From: JBCCJA01 sp039045975
GTDB lineage: Bacteria > Planctomycetota > Planctomycetia > Planctomycetales > Planctomycetaceae
Length of the DNA: 56,775 bases
Direction of reading: 5' to 3'
Assembly (NCBI GenBank): GCA_039045975.1
Contig: JBCCJA010000022.1
Span: 1 to 56,775 of the forward strand
Shown here in pieces: positions 35,914-43,049 of this stretch. The notes beneath the pieces are model-generated. The model ran no database searches. It was given only the letters and a program-made list of their open reading frames with translations, and was not told the DNA's origin. Positions within the stretch are counted from its first letter, which is position 1, and every line of letters starts with the position of its first letter. The position numbers and the translations under genes are program-made.

Positions 35914-35941
35914 AAAGCCCGAGTCGTGAGGTGTAGGACGG
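35914..35941 (+). repeat. Degenerate half-copy of the RAYT-linked REP
   Basis: AAAGCCCGAGTCGTGAGGTG matches the AAAGCCCGAGCCGTCAGGCG arm next to the transposase gene at 41287 with a few changes. There is no clear second arm. It lies in the pabB-pabA gap and is probably an old, decayed insertion. Confidence 0.5.
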
Positions 35942-35952
35942 CGGAACGAGAA

Positions 35953-37386
35953 CTAGTCTGACGCCGAGCGACCCGGGCGTTCGCACGCGTCGAAGGCTTT
36001 GACGAGCCCGGCGGCTTTCGTGAGCGTCTCTTCGTACTCGGCGGCCGGATCGGACGCCGTCGTGATCCCGCCGCCGACCGAGACCGACGCGACGCCGTGT
36101 CGCAGCACGGCGGTGCGGATCAAGATGTTCGACTCGAACACGCCGTCGAACCCGTAGCGGAACAGTTGGCCGCAGTACGGACCGCGGACGACCGGCTCGG
36201 CGGCGGCGATCAGTTCCATCGCACGGATCTTCGGGGCGCCGCTGATCGACCCGCCAGGCAGTGTCGCGGTGAGCAGGTCCCAGACGTCGCACGTCGCGTG
36301 CAGTCGGCCGCGGACGGTCGAGATCAGGTGCTCGACGTGGCGGAACGACTCGGTCCGGCAGAGCGACGGCACGGTCACGGAATCGGGCTCGCAGACCCGC
36401 GAGAGGTCGTTGCGGAGCAGGTCGACGATCATCACGTTCTCGGCCCGGTCCTTTTCCGACGCCGCGAGCCGGGCCGCGGCGTCGGCCGTCGCGGGCAGCG
36501 TGCCCTTAATCGGCTCGGTGACGACGTCCCGGCCCTCGACCCTGAGGAACCGCTCGGGCGAGGCCGACACGACCGCCCAGTCGTCGAACATCGCCACGCC
36601 CGCGTGCGGCGCGGGGTCGACCTCGGCCAGCGTCGCGGCGAGCGCGAGCGGGGCCCCGCCGAACGGCCGCGTGAGTCGCTGCGACAGGTTCACCTGAAAG
36701 ATCTCGCCGGCGTTGATCGCCTCGACCATCTCCGCGACGGCGGCCTCGTACGCCGGCCGCGTGAAGTCGCCCCGCCAACCCGGCAGCACCTCGTCGCCGT
36801 CACCGACGTTCGACCGTGGCGGATCGGCCGGGCCGGTGACTTCCGCCGGACTGCTCTCAAGACGGCGGATGACGTCCCGGACTCGGGCGGCGACCGTCGA
36901 CGCGCCGGACGCGGCCACGCCGAGCGTCGCCCGACCCGAAGACGGATCGAGCGTCAGCCCCCAGTCGTACAACCCCCACGTCAGGTCGGGCACGGCGAGC
37001 GGGTCGCGTTCGGGCCGTCCGACAGCTTCGAACGCGCTGCCGACTTCGTAACCGGAAACGCCCGCGACGCCGCCGACGAACAGGTCGCCGGCGACATCTG
37101 GGGTCGATGTCGATGCGGTCCGTGTGTCGCCGAACCGCCCCATCGCCTCGCGACAAGCCGCGAACGGGTCGCAGCCGGTCGTAACCCGTCCGATGCCCCC
37201 GCGGACGAGCGGACCCGCGGTGACGACCGTCTTGCCGACGCCCCGGCCGCCGCCGACGCGGGCGTCCGCGTCGTCGAAGACCAGCAGGCCGCCCAGGTCG
37301 GCGAACTTTGCCGCGACTTCGTACGGTCGCGACGGATCGCAGAGCTCGCTGACGTCGAGAACTTCGGCGGTAAATGTCGCGTTCAC
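35953..37386 (-). CDS. pabB: Aminodeoxychorismate synthase component I
   Basis: A 477-residue chorismate-binding enzyme that makes 4-amino-4-deoxychorismate for folate. Motifs: NAGEIFQVNLSQRL, EPIKGTLPATAD (the PIKGT form with Lys marks PabB against the PIAGT form of TrpE), ENVMIVDLLRNDLSRVCE, LLTATLPGGSISGAPKIRAM, and a C-terminal SVGGGITTASDPAAEYEETL. It lies between an SDR gene (52 bp upstream) and pabA (65 bp downstream), so SDR-pabB-pabA-thioredoxin is a likely operon. No pabC is seen in the window. Confidence 0.93.
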   Translation of the reverse strand: MNATFTAEVLDVSELCDPSRPYEVAAKFADLGGLLVFDDADARVGGGRGVGKTVVTAGPLVRGGIGRVTTGCDPFAACREAMGRFGDTRTASTSTPDVAGDLFVGGVAGVSGYEVGSAFEAVGRPERDPLAVPDLTWGLYDWGLTLDPSSGRATLGVAASGASTVAARVRDVIRRLESSPAEVTGPADPPRSNVGDGDEVLPGWRGDFTRPAYEAAVAEMVEAINAGEIFQVNLSQRLTRPFGGAPLALAATLAEVDPAPHAGVAMFDDWAVVSASPERFLRVEGRDVVTEPIKGTLPATADAAARLAASEKDRAENVMIVDLLRNDLSRVCEPDSVTVPSLCRTESFRHVEHLISTVRGRLHATCDVWDLLTATLPGGSISGAPKIRAMELIAAAEPVVRGPYCGQLFRYGFDGVFESNILIRTAVLRHGVASVSVGGGITTASDPAAEYEETLTKAAGLVKAFDACERPGRSASD

Positions 37387-37438
37387 GCCGACATCTTTCG
37401 CGGTCGCGGGGCGAGACCCAACCGAGCGGTGCCGCCCC

Positions 37439-38188
37439 TCACCGCACGGCCCCGCCGTTCACGTTCCAGACCTGCCCGGTCACGAAGCCTGCGTCGGCCG
37501 AAAGCAGAAACGCGATCACGGCCGCGACCTCGTCGGGCTCGCCCCAGCGGCCGAGCGGGGTCTCCCTGACGACACGCTCTTGCCATTCGGGCGGCGCCGT
37601 CTCGCCCCAGGCCGTTTTGACCCAGCCCGGTGCGACGCAGTTGACCCGCACCGCGGGCGCGACGTCGGCCGCGAGGGACCGCGTGAACCCGGCGACGGCG
37701 GCCTTCGCCGTCGCAAACAGTTGCGCGCCGTCGCCGCGGGCGCCGACGGCGGCCTGATCCCAGCCGACCGTCACGACCGACCCGCCGCGCGGAGCCATCC
37801 TCGCTGCGACCTCGCGACAGATTTCCGCCGTCCCGAGCACGTCGGTCCGCCACAGCGCGTCGAGACGCTCTCCGAACGGCAAGCCGGCCCGGCCTTCGGT
37901 CAACACGTCGGCCCCCGCGACGTGGGCCCAGCCGTCGAGCGGGCCGCCCGCGAACGCGACCTCGATCAACTCGTCCCGCGCCGACGCGGCTGAAAGGTCA
38001 CCGACCCATGTCGCGACCGTTGATCCGGCCGAGCGGCATTGCTCAGCGACTTCGACGAGCCGCTCACGGGAAGAAAACCCGGTCAGCAAAAGCGACGTTC
38101 CGGTCCCCGCGAGCCGCAACGCCGTCGACCGGCCGATCCCGCCCGACGCGCCGATGACCGCAAAATGGCCGGGCCTGTTTCGATTCAC
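37439..38188 (-). CDS. SDR-fold protein lacking the Ser-Tyr active pair
   Basis: A 249-residue short-chain dehydrogenase/reductase fold. The nucleotide loop is IGASGGIG (12-19), with CVAPGWVKT and the C-terminal NVNGG box present. Yet the catalytic Tyr of YxxxK is Phe158 (FATAK, Lys162 kept) and the Ser strand reads VVTVGWDQ with no Ser at the expected place. It should be a poor classical reductase, unless it uses other residues. It leads the pabB-pabA group, so a pterin or folate-related role is conceivable but unproven. Confidence 0.8.
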   Translation of the reverse strand: MNRNRPGHFAVIGASGGIGRSTALRLAGTGTSLLLTGFSSRERLVEVAEQCRSAGSTVATWVGDLSAASARDELIEVAFAGGPLDGWAHVAGADVLTEGRAGLPFGERLDALWRTDVLGTAEICREVAARMAPRGGSVVTVGWDQAAVGARGDGAQLFATAKAAVAGFTRSLAADVAPAVRVNCVAPGWVKTAWGETAPPEWQERVVRETPLGRWGEPDEVAAVIAFLLSADAGFVTGQVWNVNGGAVR

Positions 38189-38596
38189 CGCAGTATCAGG
38201 GGCAAATATGGAGATCGATCACGGCGGTCTTACAGGCCGGTATGACCCGTGTGACCGTCAAATGCTGGCGAAGAACACGCAAATCGCCCAGACAAAATGA
38301 CGCACCGAGTCTACCCACGTGACCAGGCACGGAACCTGCGTTGTGATGGGGGCGTGAGTCGATTCCTCCACCGACCCGAGTCCCGCATTGACTCATTCCA
38401 CCGTGATGACCAGTGTGCGTTCGGCGGCGAGGGACTTACCGCTCACAAGACTTCGCGAACCGAAACCCTGGTCACCGAGTCGGTGTATCGGCCGTTCCGA
38501 TCGCATACACAACACCCACTCTTCCGTCCTCCTCCCGCTCTCCATTACTCTATTCGCAGGCCGTCGCATGAATGCGGGGCCGGAACGGATCAAACG
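38189..38596. other. Divergent region between SDR and arsR genes
   Basis: A 408-bp gap, visibly lower in GC than the flanks between about 38190 and 38300 and again near 38500. It should contain the promoters for the SDR-pab operon (minus) and for the ArsR regulator (plus), whose own operator may be here. Open frames crossing it have no recognisable product, and I see no palindrome of the dispersed families. Confidence 0.45.
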
Positions 38597-38977
38597 ATGA
38601 TCGAGGAAATGGCCGCTTCACCGGTCGCGGGCATCATGGAACTTCCCACACGACTCGAAAAAGACCTCGTCCAGGTCTTCAAGCTCCTCTCCGACGAGAC
38701 ACGCCTCCGGGTGCTGTTATATCTCGTCGCCGAGGACGAACTCCACGTGACCGCGCTATGCGAGCGGCTCAATCAGAGTCAGCCGGCGGTGAGTCACCAC
38801 TTGGCGTTGCTCCGCGTCGCCGGGCTGATCGAGGCCCGCCGCGACGGCAAGCACAACTTCTATTCGGTCCGTCAGGGCCACTTCTATCGGCTGTTCAGTG
38901 AGTTCTTCGGCCACGCCGCCGCGGGCGAGAACGCGGAGATCAAGTTCCAAGACTTCACGATCTCCCGGCAGAGCTGA
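38597..38977 (+). CDS. ArsR-family winged-helix regulator
   Basis: A 126-residue regulator. The DNA-binding core is canonical: LEKDLVQVFKLLSDETRLRV, LLYLVAEDELHVTALCERLN, and the recognition helix QSQPAVSHHLALLRVAGLIE, with the wing RRDGKHNFYSVR. I use the ATG at 38597; ATGs at 38609 and 38636 are alternatives. No Cys pair of the arsenic-sensor type is seen in the recognition region, so the ligand is unknown, and it may regulate by another cue. It is followed by a strong terminator at 39014-39047. Confidence 0.88.
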   Translation: MIEEMAASPVAGIMELPTRLEKDLVQVFKLLSDETRLRVLLYLVAEDELHVTALCERLNQSQPAVSHHLALLRVAGLIEARRDGKHNFYSVRQGHFYRLFSEFFGHAAAGENAEIKFQDFTISRQS

Positions 38978-39013
38978 CCGAGCAAAACCGCGACTCGCGG
39001 AAATTCGATTTCA

Positions 39014-39047
39014 GGGGACCGTCCGGCCGGACGGTCCCCTTTTTTTT
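39014..39047 (+). terminator. Intrinsic terminator between arsR and carA
   Basis: Stem GGGGACCGTCC (39014-39024) and GGACGGTCCCC (39029-39039) with a GGCC loop, followed by eight T (39040-39047). It lies 36 bp after the arsR stop, so carA needs its own promoter within the 54 bp downstream or reads through. Confidence 0.95.
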
Positions 39048-39101
39048 CGGACCCGGTCGGCCCACACTCGCCCGAACGCCGTGCCAGAGCCGATCTCCGC
39101 C

Positions 39102-40238
39102 ATGCCAGTCCCACCCCGCCCCGCGAAACTCGCCCTCCAAGACGGCACGGTGCTCAAAGGAGAGGCATTCGGGGCCGACGGGGAAGTTTTCGGCGAGGTC
39201 GTGTTCAACACCTCACTGACCGGCTACCAGGAAATCTTGACCGATCCGTCCTACCGCGGGCAAATCGTCACGATGACCTACCCGCACATCGGGAATTACG
39301 GCGTCAACGCCGACGACGTCGAATCGGCCGGCGTCGCCGCGTCCGCGCTGATCGTCCGCGACGCCTGCGACATGCCGAGCAATTACCGCTCGCAGCAGTC
39401 CCTGGGCGAGTTTCTCAAACGGCACGGGATCGTCGGCCTCGCCAACGTCGACACACGGGCCCTCGTCCGCCGCATCCGCGTCCACGGCGCGATGACCGGC
39501 GTCGTCTCGACGACCGACCTCGACGACGCGTCGCTCGTCGCGAAGGCGAAACAGAGTCCGGAACTCGTCGGCGTCGATTACGTCAAAGACGTGATGGCGA
39601 AGGAATCAAAGGGCTGGACCGACGGCCTGCACGCACTCGCGTCCCCGGCCGACGCCGTCGACGGCCCGAAGCCGAAGGTCGTCGCGATCGACTTCGGCAT
39701 GAAATGGAACATCCCGCGGCATCTGACCGACGAGGGCCTCGACGTCACGGTCGTCCCGGGCGACTCGACCGCGGCCGACGTCCTCGCCCACGAGCCCGAC
39801 GGCGTGTTCCTCTCGAACGGCCCGGGCGACCCGCGGCCACTGACTTATGCCGTCGACACGATCAAAGACCTCCTCGGCGAGGTCCCGGTCTTCGGCATCT
39901 GCCTCGGCCATCAGTTGCTCGGGCTCGCCTGTGGCGGGGAGATCTTCAAGCTCAAGTTCGGCCACCGCGGCGCGAACCAGCCGGTGCTCGACAAGACGAC
40001 CGGCAAGGTCGAGATCACGAGCCAGAACCACGGCTTCGCGCTCGACGCCGACAGCCTGCCCGACGACGTCGAGGTCACCCACGTGAACCTCAACGACGAC
40101 ACCGTCGCCGGCATCCGTCACAAATCGCACCCGGCGTTCGGGGTGCAGTACCACCCGGAAGCCTCCGCCGGCCCGCACGACAGCCGTTACCTGTTCCGGC
40201 GGTTCAAAGACATGCTCTCCGCGTCGGCCACGACCTGA
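39102..40238 (+). CDS. carA: Carbamoyl-phosphate synthase small subunit
   Basis: Glutamine amidotransferase subunit supplying ammonia for carbamoyl phosphate (arginine and pyrimidine synthesis). I start at the ATG at 39102 (378 residues); the frame extends upstream through the terminator and is not real. The N-terminal domain has FNTSLTGYQEILTDPSY and SYRGQIVTMTYPHIGNYG. The amidotransferase domain has FLSNGPGDP, the nucleophile Cys267 in FGICLGHQLLGLA and His351/Glu353 in VQYHPEAS. carB is not in the window; here carA is followed by ndk. Confidence 0.97.
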   Translation: MPVPPRPAKLALQDGTVLKGEAFGADGEVFGEVVFNTSLTGYQEILTDPSYRGQIVTMTYPHIGNYGVNADDVESAGVAASALIVRDACDMPSNYRSQQSLGEFLKRHGIVGLANVDTRALVRRIRVHGAMTGVVSTTDLDDASLVAKAKQSPELVGVDYVKDVMAKESKGWTDGLHALASPADAVDGPKPKVVAIDFGMKWNIPRHLTDEGLDVTVVPGDSTAADVLAHEPDGVFLSNGPGDPRPLTYAVDTIKDLLGEVPVFGICLGHQLLGLACGGEIFKLKFGHRGANQPVLDKTTGKVEITSQNHGFALDADSLPDDVEVTHVNLNDDTVAGIRHKSHPAFGVQYHPEASAGPHDSRYLFRRFKDMLSASATT

Positions 40239-40241
40239 CGG

Positions 40242-40391
40242 GGCGAGCCCGGCGGCGTCAGCCCCGGGATGACAGCGATCGACGGTGACGCCTCCGCAGT
40301 CGATGCCCCCGCACGCTCGCCCTCGTCACCGCGATCGGCGATGTTCTTCTTGTATCGCAAGCATCCGCGGGCTGACGCCACGCGGCTCGCC
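40242..40391. repeat. Paired palindrome arms upstream of ndk
   Basis: Arms 40242-40271 (GGCGAGCCCGGCGGCGTCAG onward) and 40362-40391 (ending GGCTCGCC) are inverted copies, separated by about 90 bp of unrelated sequence. The arms match the palindrome at 32071-32140. The spacing suggests a pair of REPs in BIME-like arrangement between carA and ndk. Confidence 0.75.
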
Positions 40392-40419
40392 TTCCCTGCC
40401 GCCGTTAAAGCTCGCCGCC

Positions 40420-40890
40420 ATGCAACGCACGTTCGTCCTCATCAAGCCCGACGCCGTCCGTCGCCGTCTCGTCGGGCCGATCATCTCGCGGTTCGACCAG
40501 AAGGGCCTCGCGCTCGTCGCGATGAAGACGCTCGTCGTCACGCCCGAGCTGTCGAAGCAGCACTACGCCGAGCACGTCGACAAGCCGTTCTACCCCGAGC
40601 TGGAGCAGTTCATCGGCTCCGGCATGGCGGTCGCGATGTGCCTCGAGGGGCCGGAGGCGGTCTCGGTCGTCCGCACGATGCTCGGCGCGACGAACGGCCG
40701 CGAGTCGGCCCCGGGCACGATCCGCGGCGACTTCGGCCTCTCGAAGCAGATGAACCTCGTCCACGGCAGCGACGGCGAGGACGCCGCCGACCGCGAACTC
40801 GCGATCTACTTCACCGACGACGAACTGATCGGTGCGACCCCGGTCGAATCCCTCGGCACGAACTACGCCGCGTTCGAAGCCGAGGCCTGA
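40420..40890 (+). CDS. ndk: Nucleoside diphosphate kinase
   Basis: A 156-residue kinase that equalises nucleoside di- and triphosphates. It starts MQRTFVLIKPDAVRRRLVG, has the active His115 in the NLVHGSDG motif, and FYPELEQFIGSGMAVAMCLE and TNGRESAPGTIRGDF. The frame extends upstream into repeats, so the start at 40420 is chosen. It lies 29 bp after a palindromic repeat and is followed 1 bp later by a RidA gene. Confidence 0.97.
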   Translation: MQRTFVLIKPDAVRRRLVGPIISRFDQKGLALVAMKTLVVTPELSKQHYAEHVDKPFYPELEQFIGSGMAVAMCLEGPEAVSVVRTMLGATNGRESAPGTIRGDFGLSKQMNLVHGSDGEDAADRELAIYFTDDELIGATPVESLGTNYAAFEAEA

Positions 40891-40891
40891 G

Positions 40892-41281
40892 ATGGCCGCC
40901 CGCCGGCACGTCACGACCGGCAGCGAATGGGAGCCGATCGTCGGCTACTCCCGGGCGGTTCGCGTGGGGAACACGGTCGCGGTCGCCGGTACGACGGCGG
41001 CGGGTCCGGACGGCGTGGTCGGGCCGGGCGACTTGGCCGCCCAGACCCGTCAGTGCCTTACGACGATCGAGGCCGCGTTGGCGGAAGTCGGGGCGAAGCT
41101 GTCCGACGTCGTCCGCACGCGGATGTACGTCACCGACATCACGCGCTGGGAAGACGCCGGCCGCGTCCATGGTGAAGTCTTCGGCACCGTCCGCCCGGCG
41201 TCGACGATGGTCGAGGTCTCGAAACTGATCGGGCCGGAGTACCTGATCGAGATCGAAGCCGACGCCGTCGTCGAAAAGTAA
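40892..41281 (+). CDS. RidA/YjgF/Rid-family protein
   Basis: A 129-residue RidA-type protein. The start is the ATG at 40892, one base after the ndk stop, suggesting coupling. Motifs include VAVAGTTAAGPDGVVGPGD, the Arg-containing VVRTRMYVTDI and FGTVRPASTMVEVSKLIGPEYLIEIE. RidA proteins hydrolyse reactive enamines and imines from amino acid metabolism; subfamilies without the key Arg differ. Here an Arg precedes MYVTDI as in the active family. A REP palindrome follows directly. Confidence 0.88.
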   Translation: MAARRHVTTGSEWEPIVGYSRAVRVGNTVAVAGTTAAGPDGVVGPGDLAAQTRQCLTTIEAALAEVGAKLSDVVRTRMYVTDITRWEDAGRVHGEVFGTVRPASTMVEVSKLIGPEYLIEIEADAVVEK

Positions 41282-41286
41282 CCAAA

Positions 41287-41400
41287 AGCCCGAGCCGTCA
41301 GGCGTCGGACCGGCAGACTTTGGTCGGTGCTACGTCTTTTAGAGCTTAAAGAGGTAGGGGCGATGTTCGTTGACCGGTCCTTCGCCTGACGGCTCGGGCT
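41287..41400. repeat. REP palindrome, copy left of the transposase
   Basis: Arms 41287-41313 (AGCCCGAGCCGTCAGGCG then TCGGACCGG) and 41374-41400 pair with about two mismatches in 27. The middle is a 60-bp AT-richer spacer. It lies between ridA and the convergent transposase gene, and the transposase stop (TAG, 41401-41399) overlaps it. Confidence 0.9.
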
Positions 41401-41872
41401 ATCGGTCGCGATCCTTACGGTCTTGGGCTTCGAGGACGTAGCGGACGGCGTCGTCGACCGCCTGCTCGTCGAAGAGGTGACGGACGCTGCCGCGTTCGGT
41501 CCACCATTGGCGGCGGGCGGCGTCGCAGGCCGCCTTCAAGTCCCGCGTGCACCACGCCTTGAGGTCGGCGATCGCCTGCGCGGGAGCCCGGTCGACCCGG
41601 ATCACGACGTGGACGTGGTTCGAGCGGACGGCCGTCGCGAGCAGCGTCCAGCCGCGGTGCTCGGCGACGCGGCGGATCGTCGCGTCGCAGAGTGTGCGCA
41701 TCTCGGGCGTGAGTCTTACCGGACTCTCTGTCATGCGGGCTTTCGCGACGCGGGTCCGGCGGGGATCGGGCTCGACGAACTTTCCGGACTTGGCGAACGA
41801 CCCGCGGGCGTCGCCGCTGAGCCACGTGCCGTAAGTCGTCCACGTCAGCAGGTGAGCAAGCGGGTCACGCAT
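41399..41872 (-). CDS. REP-associated tyrosine transposase (RAYT, Y1_Tnp)
   Basis: A 157-residue IS200-like single-strand transposase. The start is the ATG at 41872; an in-frame TTG at 41884 is possible. The HUH motif is SNHVHVVI (His86 and His88), the N-terminal strand is HLLTWTTYGTWLSGD, and the catalytic Tyr is probably Tyr145 in AVRYVLEAQ near the C-terminus. RAYTs act on the REP palindromes that flank them; here palindromes of one family lie on both sides (41287-41400 and 41886-41948). It has no autonomous IS ends. Part of the host-adapted REP-RAYT class. Confidence 0.9.
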   Translation of the reverse strand: MRDPLAHLLTWTTYGTWLSGDARGSFAKSGKFVEPDPRRTRVAKARMTESPVRLTPEMRTLCDATIRRVAEHRGWTLLATAVRSNHVHVVIRVDRAPAQAIADLKAWCTRDLKAACDAARRQWWTERGSVRHLFDEQAVDDAVRYVLEAQDRKDRDR

Positions 41873-41885
41873 GGGGACTTTCAAA

Positions 41886-41948
41886 AGCCCGATCCGTCAG
41901 GCGTCGGACCGGTTTACCTTATTCGGTCCGACGCCTGACGGCTCGGGC
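41886..41948. repeat. REP palindrome, copy right of the transposase
   Basis: Arms 41886-41911 and 41924-41948 pair with one mismatch around a 12-bp loop; same core as the left copy (GTCAGGCGTCGGACCG). It forms the last codons of the glycosyltransferase gene ending at 41919. Confidence 0.9.
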
Positions 41949-42950
41949 GGTCGGGTACGCCGCGTCTGCATCGCGGGTCGCGAAACCAGACGCCAACCGC
42001 GGCCCCCAGACCGCGGACGAGTAGTCGCTCGCCACCCGCCGACGTCCGGCCGCCCCCAGCCGGGCCCGCAGCGACGGGTTTTCTGCCAGCTTCGCGAACG
42101 CCGCGGAGAATTCTTCGGGTGTGTCGGCCAAGAAGCCGGTGACTCCGTCTTCGATCAACTGCAGGTTCGCGCCGACGCGGTTGCCGATCACCGGCAGGCC
42201 CGCCGCCATGTACTGCAACGTCTTAAGGCCGCACTTCCCGTCGCTCCACGGATGACGCGGCAGCCAACTAAGGCCGACGTCCGACCTCGCTAGCTCGCTC
42301 GCCTCGCCGACGGCCGACCAGGTCACCTCTTCGACGTCGAGCCCCGGCAGCTCCGGGAACGCGTCGCAGATCAGCCGCAGCCGCGCGTCGCCGCACGCCC
42401 GCAGCTGCGGCAACGCGTCGACGACCGCACCCGACGTCGCTCGGCTGCCGATCCAGACGATCCGGACGAGGTATCCGGTGTGAGTGTGGTCGGCCGCGCG
42501 GTACCGCGTCGGTAGCAGGGTCGTCGGGACGCAGGTCACCTCGGCCCCGCGGGACGCAGACTCCGCCTTCGCCGTCAGCAGCCGGTTGCCGGCCCAGACC
42601 TCGTCGGCCGTCCGCACCATGCCGACGAACCGCGACAACCGCTTCGCGCTCTCGGCCGGCTTCGTGCTGTCGAACGGACGCAGGTAGACGGCGTCGTCGA
42701 AGTCATAGATCAATCGCCGCGCCGCCCGCCGCAGCAGCCGCCGTGCGACCGGCCCGAGCAGATGCCGCTGCCAGATCACGGCGTCGTAGGCCGACAGCGA
42801 TTTGATCTGCCGCAGCAGCGGCCACGCCCGCCGCTCACGTCGGAGGATTTCGACGGACACTCCCGCCGCGCGGAACGATTCGCGGTATGCACCGATGCGA
42901 TACCGGGCCGACGCGTTCTCCGGCGACGAGACGACGGCGGCGATCTTCAC
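41919..42950 (-). CDS. GT4-type glycosyltransferase
   Basis: A 343-residue GT-B fold enzyme. The donor-binding half has LICDAFPELPGLDVEEVTW and KCGLKTLQYMAAGLPVIGNRVGANLQLI, the Glu-less form of the GT4 EX7E region, then GVTGFLAD. The N-terminal half has VSSPENASARYRIGAYRES and VIWQRHLLGP. The last residues (ARAVRRRTE) are encoded by a REP arm, so the native end may have been shifted. Donor and acceptor unknown. It closes the operon GT2-GT39-methyltransferase-GT4, with a 99-bp palindrome-containing gap before it. Confidence 0.85.
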   Translation of the reverse strand: MKIAAVVSSPENASARYRIGAYRESFRAAGVSVEILRRERRAWPLLRQIKSLSAYDAVIWQRHLLGPVARRLLRRAARRLIYDFDDAVYLRPFDSTKPAESAKRLSRFVGMVRTADEVWAGNRLLTAKAESASRGAEVTCVPTTLLPTRYRAADHTHTGYLVRIVWIGSRATSGAVVDALPQLRACGDARLRLICDAFPELPGLDVEEVTWSAVGEASELARSDVGLSWLPRHPWSDGKCGLKTLQYMAAGLPVIGNRVGANLQLIEDGVTGFLADTPEEFSAAFAKLAENPSLRARLGAAGRRRVASDYSSAVWGPRLASGFATRDADAAYPTARAVRRRTE

Positions 42951-42973
42951 GAGCCGTTCCTCGATTTCTCACT

Positions 42974-43043
42974 AGCCCGCGGCGCCAGCCGTGGAGCGCC
43001 TCGGACGCCGTTCCTACTCGCTCCACGGCTCGCGCCGCGGGCT
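42974..43043. repeat. AGCCCGCGGCGCCAGCC palindrome, GT4-methyltransferase gap
   Basis: Arms 42974-42998 and 43019-43043 pair over 25 bases with few mismatches (core GCCAGCCGTGGAGCG / CGCTCCACGGCTCGC). The spacer is 20 bp. The same core is in the palindrome after pyrF (47956-48032) and between the PilZ genes (55577). Confidence 0.88.
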
Positions 43044-43049
43044 GGTTGG

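Noticed and set aside
40242..40419. A longer ndk reading frame
   Set aside because: The upstream codons are repeat sequence; the family start MQRTFVLIKPDAV is at 40420.
41287..41948. A complete IS200/IS605 insertion sequence
   Set aside because: The palindromes are REP-like and recur as a degenerate copy elsewhere, the gene is short and alone, and there are no IS-type ends or TnpB.
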